A stretch of 5,265 nt of DNA from Faecalibacterium sp. UBA7177 (GTDB lineage Bacteria > Bacillota > Clostridia > Oscillospirales > Ruminococcaceae), in contig DKVN01000018.1 of NCBI GenBank assembly GCA_002491225.1, positions 6,759 through 12,023 on the forward strand, written 5' to 3'. Numbering within the stretch: position 1 is the stretch's first letter; each line of letters starts with the position of its first letter. Made by a program: the position numbers and the translations under genes. Under the pieces are notes generated by a model. That model made no database searches. It was given only the letters and a program-made list of their open reading frames with translations, and was not told the origin of the DNA. This document shows positions 1-4,724 of this stretch, in pieces.

Positions 1-240
1 TGCAGCTTCCTCTCGGGGTATCTCGTCTGGAAGGACTATGACTACGCCTTCGAGTGGATGACCCAGTTCGGCTGGGGCGCGGCCATCGCCTCGATGGGCG
101 AAAACGCCCTCTGCTGGCTGTACAGCGCGGTGTACAACGCCACCTACATGCTGCCCGAGGCCCTGCTGACCACGGTGGGGGCGCTGGTACTGTGTAAGGT
201 GGCCCCGAAGCTGTTCCAGCCGCAGCAGGCGGCGCGGTAA
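1..240 (+). CDS. thiT: ThiT-like thiamine ECF transporter S component, C-terminal part (5' truncated by window edge)
   Basis: Only the last 79 codons are visible, reading in frame from base 1 to TAA at 238-240. ThiT is the membrane substrate-binding subunit that captures thiamine and works with a shared ECF energising module. The visible part has the family's ending: SFLSG-YLVW at residues 2-10, then WLYSAVYNATYMLPE at 39-53 leading into a final hydrophobic helix (about 54-67) and a short basic tail. Aligned from memory to Lactococcus ThiT, Gly6, Trp10, Tyr41 and Asn46 fall at thiamine-contacting positions (G129, W133, Y146, N151), while Ser2 falls where that protein has His125. Recognition rests on these motifs and on helix pattern; the alignment was by eye. 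No partner genes and no TPP riboswitch are visible, because the 5' part lies outside the window. A terminator follows 29 bases after the stop, so this is the last gene of its transcript. Confidence 0.8.
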   Translation, partial: CSFLSGYLVWKDYDYAFEWMTQFGWGAAIASMGENALCWLYSAVYNATYMLPEALLTTVGALVLCKVAPKLFQPQQAAR

Positions 241-269
241 GTGCGCCAAACCGCAAAAAATCACGCTGG

Positions 270-328
270 AGCCCCCTCCCCCACCTCTGCCGCAAGCGCT
301 GCGGTGGGGTGAGCGGCGGGGGCTTTTT
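270..328 (+). terminator. Intrinsic terminator after the thiamine transporter gene
   Basis: AGCCCCC (270-276) pairs with GGGGGCT (318-324), and TTTTT (324-328) follows at once. The enclosed sequence folds further: CCCCA (279-283) with TGGGG (305-309) and CCGC (290-293) with GCGG (301-304). This gives a branched or interrupted stem about 55 nt long. It closes the transcript of the upstream gene and separates it from the regulator promoter near 417. Confidence 0.85.
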
Positions 329-401
329 GCCGCGCTTTTTGGGGGCCGCCCCCGCCCCCCGCTACCGCTGGTTGACGGATTGCCAGCTTTTGTGGATGGC
401 C

Positions 402-412
402 TTTTGTCAAAA
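402..412. promoter_or_regulatory. Possible operator dyad at the regulator promoter
   Basis: TTTTG T CAAAA is an 11-bp near-perfect palindrome (only the central base is asymmetric). It sits just upstream of the extended -10 element, overlapping the -35 zone. XRE-family regulators often bind short dyads in their own promoters, so autoregulation by the downstream product is plausible. Only the symmetry is seen; binding is inference. Confidence 0.35.
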
Positions 413-416
413 CGTC

Positions 417-425
417 TGCTACAAT
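417..425 (+). promoter_or_regulatory. Extended -10 promoter for the membrane-tethered XRE regulator
   Basis: TGCTACAAT matches the extended -10 consensus TGnTATAAT with one change in the hexamer. No good -35 hexamer lies 16-18 bp upstream (best is TGGCCT, 397-402, three matches), which is tolerated by extended -10 promoters. Transcription would start near 432, giving a leader of about 57 nt before the GTG start. The A/T-rich stretch around 402-490 stands out from the very GC-rich surroundings. Confidence 0.6.
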
Positions 426-472
426 AGAAGCAGACAAGCACGCAGAGAGAAACATCCAACGACGAACAACAA

Positions 473-480
473 AGAGAGGG
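473..480 (+). promoter_or_regulatory. Ribosome binding site that fixes the GTG start of the regulator
   Basis: AGAGAGGG ends 8 bases before GTG at 489. The frame is open back to an ATG at 309, but that ATG lies inside the upstream gene's terminator and upstream of the promoter at 417-425, and the extra 60 residues do not resemble the family. The site therefore favours GTG 489. Confidence 0.7.
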
Positions 481-488
481 ATCGCACT

Positions 489-1685
489 GTGACCATCGGG
501 ACACGCATTGCCGCCGCGCGGCGGGCGGCCGGGCTCTCGCAGGAGGCGCTGGCGGGCAGGGTCAGGGTCAGCCGCCAGGCGGTGGCAAAATGGGAGGCAG
601 ACGCCAGCCTGCCCGGCGCGGACAATCTGCAGGAGCTGGCAAGGGCGCTGGGCACCAGCTGCGACGAGCTGCTCACCGGCAGCCCCGCCGCGCCGGGCCG
701 CGAGCAGGACCTTGTGCCCCTGTTAAAGAGCATGCAGGCCCTGCTCGAGAGCCAGGAGGCCGGACGCCGCGCCGCCCGCCGCCGCGGCCTTTTGGCGGCG
801 GCGGTCTGCGGCATCCTGGTGCTGGCGCTGCTGGGGGCGGCCGGGGGTTGGTATATCAGCAGCCTCGACGCGCTGCGCGGCCGGGTGGAGCAGCTGGATC
901 ACCGGATGGCCGGCATCGACGGCGAGATCGACCGCCAGCTTGCCAGCCTGCGGGCCGGGATCGAGGAGAGCCTGCGCCAGCAGGCCAGCATTGTGGCGAG
1001 CTACGATACCCGCACCGAGGCCGCCACCCCGCAGCAGGTGCGGCTCTGGCTCTCGGCCACGCCGAAGGAATCGGCCGAGGGGCTGGCCGCCAGCTTTTCG
1101 CTGATCCCGGACGGCGGCGAGCCGCTGACCGCCGAGGGTGCCCCCGCCGCGGACGGCAGCTTTACCGCCACCCTCGCGGTGCCGCTGGAAAACGGGTACA
1201 ACAACTTCCGGGTGTTGGTGCAGTTTACCCGCGGCGGCACGGTGCAGAGCGAGGAGCTCTTCAGCGAGTATGGCTTTGTCGAGCAGTTCATGCCCACCGT
1301 GCATCTCTGGAGCAAGGGCGCCACCGCCAGCGCGTCCGGCACCGATACTGCCCGCGGCGGCGTGACCCTGCGCGGCAGCTACGCGCTCGAGCTGACCAGC
1401 GCGGCCACCGAGGCGGGCGGCTGGCCGGAGGAGTGCGTGGTGGAACTGCTCGAGGGGGACACGGTTGTCTGGAGCGAGGAGGTCGACGTCTCGGACTTTG
1501 CGCCGAAGGCGACCGGCAGCGGCGCCAATCAGCAGGCCGAGCAGATCTCCGGCATGACCCTGCCCGAGCAGCCGATGCCGGATCTGGTGCTGGACGCCGC
1601 CAAAACCATCCGGCTGCGGGCACGGGTCACCTCCTCCAATGGCATGCAGGCCGAGGACAGCCTGCTGCTCTGGCAGGCGAAGTGA
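489..1685 (+). CDS. Membrane-anchored XRE-family transcriptional regulator with extracytoplasmic domain
   Basis: This 398-residue protein starts with GTG. Residues 4-62 are a canonical XRE/Cro helix-turn-helix (RIAAARRAAGLSQEALAGR, then VSRQAVAKWE and the closing LQELARALGTSCDELLTG). A linker with a basic patch (RRAARRR, 93-99) leads to one hydrophobic helix (about 101-124). The basic side predicts a cytoplasmic DNA-binding domain and an extracytoplasmic C-terminus. Residues 126-168 (LDALRGRVEQLDHRMAGID and on) have a coiled-coil pattern, and 183-398 alternate polar and hydrophobic residues as beta-sandwich domains do (for example VRLWLSATP and ASFSLIPDG). I do not recognise the C-terminal domain. 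The architecture suggests a one-component sensor that controls genes from the membrane, possibly in response to the envelope or a ligand. Its target is unknown; neighbours are in separate transcripts. The start is set by the AGAGAGGG site and the promoter position. Confidence 0.85.
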   Translation: MTIGTRIAAARRAAGLSQEALAGRVRVSRQAVAKWEADASLPGADNLQELARALGTSCDELLTGSPAAPGREQDLVPLLKSMQALLESQEAGRRAARRRGLLAAAVCGILVLALLGAAGGWYISSLDALRGRVEQLDHRMAGIDGEIDRQLASLRAGIEESLRQQASIVASYDTRTEAATPQQVRLWLSATPKESAEGLAASFSLIPDGGEPLTAEGAPAADGSFTATLAVPLENGYNNFRVLVQFTRGGTVQSEELFSEYGFVEQFMPTVHLWSKGATASASGTDTARGGVTLRGSYALELTSAATEAGGWPEECVVELLEGDTVVWSEEVDVSDFAPKATGSGANQQAEQISGMTLPEQPMPDLVLDAAKTIRLRARVTSSNGMQAEDSLLLWQAK

Positions 1686-1728
1686 CCGGTGAGGTGCGCC
1701 GAGGGGGGCGCGGCCCCCGGCAGCCCGC

Positions 1729-1869
1729 GGCCTCAGCCTCGCGGCCCGGCATCTCCCGGCCCCCCCCCCGGCCTCAGCCTCGTTCCCGGCACCCCGCCGC
1801 CCCGCGGCCCGGCGTCCCCCGGCACCCCGCGGCCGCCGCCTCGTATCCCGGCCGCCCCGCGGCCCCCTG
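1729..1869. repeat. C-rich degenerate direct repeats in the intergenic region
   Basis: The stretch from 1686 to 1921 has no convincing gene. It is almost pure G+C with strong strand asymmetry (C-rich on +). GGCCTCAGCCTCG occurs at 1729-1741 and 1770-1782, with a diverged third copy, GGCCGCCGCCTCG, at 1831-1843. GCGGCCCGGCATCTCCCGGC (1741-1760) recurs at 1804-1823 with two changes. A run of ten C lies at 1760-1769. On the minus strand the many G-tracts could form G-quadruplexes. The repeats probably arose by local slippage and duplication; no function can be assigned. Confidence 0.6.
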
Positions 1870-1921
1870 TTCAGGCACTCCCCTTTTGCCCCAAAACAAC
1901 ATTTTCCTGCATTTTCCCCAA

Positions 1922-1959
1922 AAACTCCCCGGCTTTGGTATTGTGCCGGGGAGTTTTTT
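1922..1959 (+). terminator. Intrinsic terminator ending the regulator transcript
   Basis: ACTCCCCGGC (1924-1933) pairs perfectly with GCCGGGGAGT (1945-1954), with further A/T pairs, an 11-base loop and six T (1954-1959). It lies 237 bases past the regulator stop, so that transcript would carry a long C-rich 3' tail, unless it ends earlier by another route. Confidence 0.9.
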
Positions 1960-1969
1960 GCGTTATAAT
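1941..1969 (+). promoter_or_regulatory. Promoter of the nfnAB transcript, overlapping the terminator
   Basis: TATAAT at 1964-1969 is a perfect -10 box. At 17 bp spacing the -35 position is TTGTGC (1941-1946; TTG matches only), inside the loop and 3' arm of the preceding terminator. Transcription would start near 1976. The arrangement ends the upstream message and starts the next within about 50 bp. The -10 is strong and the -35 weak, which leaves room for an activator. Confidence 0.6.
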
Positions 1970-1996
1970 AACATAGATTGGTCAGAGCTGTGATCA

Positions 1997-2137
1997 GCCT
2001 GCCCGGCGGCACCGGCAGGCAACAGATGTCGGGCCCGCAGCCGGTCAGACGAAGCTTCCGTCTCGTGTGTCCGGCGGCGAGCGTTTTTCTTGCCGCATAT
2101 TGTGAAATTTTTATCTGTTGCTTTCAGACGCTGCCGG
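1997..2137 (+). promoter_or_regulatory. Structured 5' leader of nfnAB, candidate riboswitch-like or cis-regulatory RNA
   Basis: The interval 1970-2222 carries no convincing gene but is rich in pairing. CCGGCAG (2012-2018) pairs with CTGCCGG (2131-2137), and the adjoining GCAACAGAT (2019-2027) pairs with ATCTGTTGC (2113-2121): 16 perfect pairs interrupted by a 9-base bulge on the 3' side (2122-2130). Inside lie two hairpins: AGACG/CGTCT (2047-2051 with 2059-2063) and GCGGCGAG/CTTGCCGC (2074-2081 with 2089-2096, one G-U). Alternatives exist: GCCTGCC (1997-2003) can pair with GGCAGGC (2014-2020), breaking the long helix, and a second AGACG in the bulge (2126-2130) could compete for CGTCT. A closing helix around hairpins with exclusive alternatives is typical of regulatory leaders. 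It does not match the hallmark motifs of TPP, FMN, cobalamin, SAM, glycine, lysine or T-box leaders as I know them. A structured element of another kind, such as a small inverted-repeat element, is possible. Confidence 0.45.
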
Positions 2138-2222
2138 GACATGGGCCTGGCATGGCTTTTGATGCCCGGGGCGCTGGCATTGCCCCCGCGCTTTGGGCCA
2201 ACATAGTAAAACAAGGAAAGGA

Positions 2223-3077
2223 ATGGCGGTTTTGATGTATCAGATCGTGGAAAAACAGGCGCTGAACCCCACGGTGACCAAAATGGTCATCTCGGCGCCG
2301 CTGATTGCCAAAAAGGCGCAGCCGGGCCAGTTCATCATCGTGCGCGCAAAGGAGGACTCCGAGCGCATCCCCCTGACCGTGGCGGATTATGACCGCGAGG
2401 CGGGCACCGTGACCATCATCTTCCAGCTGGTGGGCGCGGGCACCATGGAGCTGGACACCCTCGCCGCGGGCGAGAGCGTGCACGACTTTGTCGGGCCTCT
2501 GGGCCGCCCGAGCGAGCTGGAGGGCCTCAAGAAGGTGGCCGTGGTCGGCGGCGGCGTGGGCTGCGCCATCGCCTACCCCATCGCCAAGCAGCTGCATGAG
2601 ATGGGCTGCGAGGTGCACAGCATCGTGGGCTTCCGCAACAAGGATCTGGTGATCCTTGAGGACGAGTTCCGCGCCGCCAGCGACAAGCTGGTGCTGATGA
2701 CCGATGACGGCAGCTACGGCGACAAGGGCGTTGTCACCGCCCCGCTGAAAGAGCTGATCGAATCCGGCGAAAAATACGACGAGGTCATCGCCATCGGGCC
2801 GCTGATCATGATGAAGTTCGTCTGCGCCACCACCAAGCCGTTCGGGGTCAAGACGGTGGTCTCGATGAACCCGATCATGATCGACGGCACCGGCATGTGC
2901 GGCGGCTGCCGCCTGACCGTGGGCGGCAAGACCTGCTTTGCCTGCGTGGACGGCCCCGACTTTGACGGCCACCAGGTCGATTTTGACGAGGCCATGCAGC
3001 GCGGCAATATGTACAAGGCCTTTGAGACCGAGGCCCGGGATTCCATGTGCAATCTGCTGAAACAGGAGGTGCGGTAA
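2223..3077 (+). CDS. nfnA: NADH-dependent ferredoxin:NADP+ oxidoreductase, small subunit (NfnA; SudB-like)
   Basis: A 284-residue soluble flavoprotein. With NfnB it forms the electron-bifurcating complex that couples reduced ferredoxin and NADH to NADP+ reduction, reversibly. Residues 5-100 are the ferredoxin-reductase FAD domain (RIPLT at 48-52). The NAD-binding fold starts at VAVVGGGVG (105-113), followed by TDDGSYGDKG (160-169) and IGPLIMM (191-197), all typical of the family. The C-terminal [2Fe-2S] site reads D221-G-T-G-M-C226-G-G-C229 and C241, the spacing of the Asp plus three Cys ligand set known from Nfn structures. Cys238 is an additional cysteine nearby. AAGGA at 2213-2217 is 5 bases from ATG 2223. 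ATG 2235 (MYQIVEK, where homologues usually begin) is an equally credible start and gives 280 residues. The ATG at 2193 lacks a ribosome site. SudB (sulfide dehydrogenase) and PyrK-like names are often given to such proteins, but pairing with nfnB supports Nfn. Confidence 0.9.
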   Translation: MAVLMYQIVEKQALNPTVTKMVISAPLIAKKAQPGQFIIVRAKEDSERIPLTVADYDREAGTVTIIFQLVGAGTMELDTLAAGESVHDFVGPLGRPSELEGLKKVAVVGGGVGCAIAYPIAKQLHEMGCEVHSIVGFRNKDLVILEDEFRAASDKLVLMTDDGSYGDKGVVTAPLKELIESGEKYDEVIAIGPLIMMKFVCATTKPFGVKTVVSMNPIMIDGTGMCGGCRLTVGGKTCFACVDGPDFDGHQVDFDEAMQRGNMYKAFETEARDSMCNLLKQEVR

Positions 3078-3078
3078 G

Positions 3079-4479
3079 ATGGCGACCGATCGCAATATGA
3101 GCCCTACAAAATGCCCCATGCCCAGCCAGGAGCCGAATGTCCGCAACAAGAACTTTGGCGAGGTGGCCCTGGGCTACACCTATGAGATGGCGGTCAACGA
3201 GGCCAAGCGCTGCCTGAACTGTCCCAAAAAGCCCTGCCAGGGCGGCTGCCCGGTGGGCATCGACATCCCCGCCTTTATCGCCAAGGTGGCTGAAGGCGAC
3301 ATTGAGGGCGCTTACACCATCCTCTCGAGCGCCAGCGCCCTGCCCGCCGTCTGCGGCCGTGTCTGCCCGCAGGAGACCCAGTGTGAGGGGGTCTGCGTGC
3401 GCGGCATCAAGGGCGAGCCGGTGGCCATCGGCCGCCTCGAGCGCTTTGTGGCCGACTGGCACCGCGAGCACAACACCACCGCCCCCCAGAAGCCCGCCCC
3501 CAACGGCCACAAGGTGGCGGTGATCGGCGCTGGCCCCAGCGGCCTGACCTGCGCGGGCGAGCTGGCCAAGGCGGGCTACGCCGTGACCATCTACGAGGCG
3601 CTGCATCTGGCCGGCGGCGTGCTGGTGTACGGCATCCCGGAGTTCCGTCTGCCCAAGAGCATCGTGCAGCAGGAGATCGACGGCCTCAAGGCCCTCGGTG
3701 TGGACATCGAGACCAACATGGTGATCGGCAAGGTACTGACCATCGACGAGCTGATGGGCGAGATGGGCTTTGAGGCGGTGTATGTGGCCAGCGGCGCGGG
3801 CCTGCCCCGGTTTATGGGCATCCCCGGCGAGAGCCTCAAGGGCGTGTACAGCGCCAACGAGTACCTCACCCGTGTCAACCTGATGAAAGCCTACAAACCG
3901 GAGAGCAAGACCCCCATCCAGCACAGCCACCGGGTGGCCGTGGTGGGCGGCGGCAACGTGGCGATGGATGCCGCCCGCTGCGCCAAGCGCCTGGGCGCGG
4001 AGGAGGTCTTTATCGTCTACCGCCGCAGCATGAACGAGCTGCCCGCCCGTGCCGAGGAGGTCGAGCACGCGCAGGAGGAGGGCATCATCTTCAAGACCCT
4101 CACCAACCCCGTGGAGGTGCTGGGCGACGAGAACGGCTGCGTGCGCGGCATGAAGTGTGTCGAGATGGAGCTGGGCGAGCCGGACGAGAGCGGCCGCCGC
4201 AGCCCCAAGGTCAAGGAGGGCAGCGAGTTTACCCTCGAGCTGGACACCATGATCATGTCGATCGGCACCAGCCCGAACCCGCTGATCCGCAGCACCACCC
4301 CCGGCCTTGAGACCAACAAGCACGGCTGCATCGTCACCAACGGGGACGACGGCCTCACCAGCCGCGAGGGCGTTTACGCCGGCGGCGACGCGGTGACCGG
4401 CGCGGCCACCGTCATCCTGGCCATGGGTGCGGGCAAGGCCGCCGCCAAGGCCATCGACGAGTACATCCAGAAAAAGTAA
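3079..4479 (+). CDS. nfnB: NADH-dependent ferredoxin:NADP+ oxidoreductase, large subunit (NfnB; GltD-like)
   Basis: A 466-residue protein of the GltD-like family, full length for NfnB. The N-terminal iron-sulfur domain has C45-x2-C48-x4-C53-x3-C57 and C92-x3-C96-x5-C102-x3-C106, enough for two [4Fe-4S] clusters. FAD binding is shown by VIGAGPSGL (148-156) with Glu173 closing the fold, and by the C-terminal GVYAGGDAVTGAATV (431-445). The inserted NADP(H) domain has VVGGGNVAMDAAR (288-300) and YRRS (314-317), a pattern that favours NADP(H) over NAD(H). This subunit carries the bifurcating FAD and takes ferredoxin electrons. It begins one base after the nfnA stop, with AGGAGGT (3064-3070) inside the end of nfnA and 8 bases from ATG, so the two are co-translated from one message. 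It is often annotated as the NADPH-dependent glutamate synthase small subunit, but no glutamate synthase large-subunit gene is adjacent and nfnA is. Confidence 0.93.
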   Translation: MATDRNMSPTKCPMPSQEPNVRNKNFGEVALGYTYEMAVNEAKRCLNCPKKPCQGGCPVGIDIPAFIAKVAEGDIEGAYTILSSASALPAVCGRVCPQETQCEGVCVRGIKGEPVAIGRLERFVADWHREHNTTAPQKPAPNGHKVAVIGAGPSGLTCAGELAKAGYAVTIYEALHLAGGVLVYGIPEFRLPKSIVQQEIDGLKALGVDIETNMVIGKVLTIDELMGEMGFEAVYVASGAGLPRFMGIPGESLKGVYSANEYLTRVNLMKAYKPESKTPIQHSHRVAVVGGGNVAMDAARCAKRLGAEEVFIVYRRSMNELPARAEEVEHAQEEGIIFKTLTNPVEVLGDENGCVRGMKCVEMELGEPDESGRRSPKVKEGSEFTLELDTMIMSIGTSPNPLIRSTTPGLETNKHGCIVTNGDDGLTSREGVYAGGDAVTGAATVILAMGAGKAAAKAIDEYIQKK

Positions 4480-4504
4480 GGCTGTTTGCCTGCATCACAA
4501 ACGC

Positions 4505-4553
4505 AAAAGGGGCGGCCCCGCCGGGATACGATTCCGGCGGGGCCGCCCCCTTT
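4505..4553. terminator. Bidirectional terminator between nfnB and the minus-strand genes
   Basis: GGGGCGGCCCCGCCGG (4509-4524) pairs perfectly over 16 bp with its complement at 4534-4549, with a 9-base loop. On the + strand the stem is followed by C then TTTG; on the minus strand by TTTTGCG. It lies 29 bases after the nfnB stop and 10 bases after the stop of the small minus-strand reading frame, so it can close both converging transcripts. The T-tracts are short but the stem is exceptionally stable. Confidence 0.85.
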
Positions 4554-4559
4554 GTTCTG

Positions 4560-4685
4560 TCAGGGTTTGGGTTCTTTTTGTTCATCCTCCGCCCGCAGCC
4601 CGCGCCGCAGCAGGCTGCCGGCCGCGGCCAGGCAGAGCGCCGCGGTCAAAAAGAGCCAGCGGAGCGGGTGTTTCATTCCTGTCAC
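4560..4685 (-). CDS. Probable small single-pass membrane peptide, function unknown
   Basis: A 41-codon frame starts at GTG (4685-4683) and ends TGA (4562-4560). AAAGGGGAG (plus-strand 4696-4704) lies 10 bases before the GTG, a good ribosome site. An in-frame ATG at 4676 (38 residues) has no properly spaced site. The peptide has a basic N-terminal end (K5, H6, R9), a hydrophobic helix at about 10-26 (WLFLTAALCLAAAGSLL), a basic flank (R27, R28, R31) and an acidic, proline-ending tail. No lipobox is apparent around Cys18. It follows the permease gene by 39 bases on the same strand and stops 10 bases before a terminator, as the last gene of an operon would. I do not recognise a family. It could be an accessory of the transporter or a chance frame; position and ribosome site favour a real gene. 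Confidence 0.5.
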   Translation of the reverse strand: MTGMKHPLRWLFLTAALCLAAAGSLLRRGLRAEDEQKEPKP

Positions 4686-4724
4686 TTTTCGGTCACTCCC
4701 CTTTCGTTCTCCATGGGCGCTGCG

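Noticed and set aside
315..356. Inverted repeat GGCGGGGGC / GCCCCCGCC as an antiterminator for the thiT terminator
   Set aside because: Its downstream arm is made after the T-tract, too late to prevent termination; likely a chance match in G/C-rich sequence.
372..377. TTGACG as a -35 box for the regulator promoter
   Set aside because: It lies 42 bp from the TACAAT box, far beyond usable spacing, and no -10 lies at 16-18 bp from it.
309..488. N-terminal extension of the XRE regulator from ATG 309
   Set aside because: It would begin in the preceding terminator and run through the promoter; the added residues are not family-like and GTG 489 has a good ribosome site.
1689..1976. Open frame of 95 codons, proline-rich
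   Set aside because: It is a by-product of the C-rich repeat tract, has no ribosome site, and runs through the terminator at 1922-1959.
723..2012. Long minus-strand open frame opposite the regulator
   Set aside because: Extreme GC content leaves stop codons rare in this frame; the plus strand encodes a coherent XRE protein and the minus product has low-complexity Ala/Gly/Arg composition.
1997..2137. Leader as a miniature inverted-repeat transposable element
   Set aside because: I see no flanking target duplication and the inverted arms are internally interrupted; a leader RNA in front of nfnA fits better, though this is not excluded.
1978..2235. Plus-strand frame of 85 codons across the nfn leader
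   Set aside because: There is no ribosome site at its start, the composition is unlike protein, and it coincides with RNA-like inverted repeats and the nfnA start region.
2875..4323. Long minus-strand open frame opposite nfnA/nfnB
   Set aside because: It is a GC-driven shadow of nfnB, which has full family motifs on the plus strand; the minus product is His/Ala/Gly-rich with no recognisable domain.
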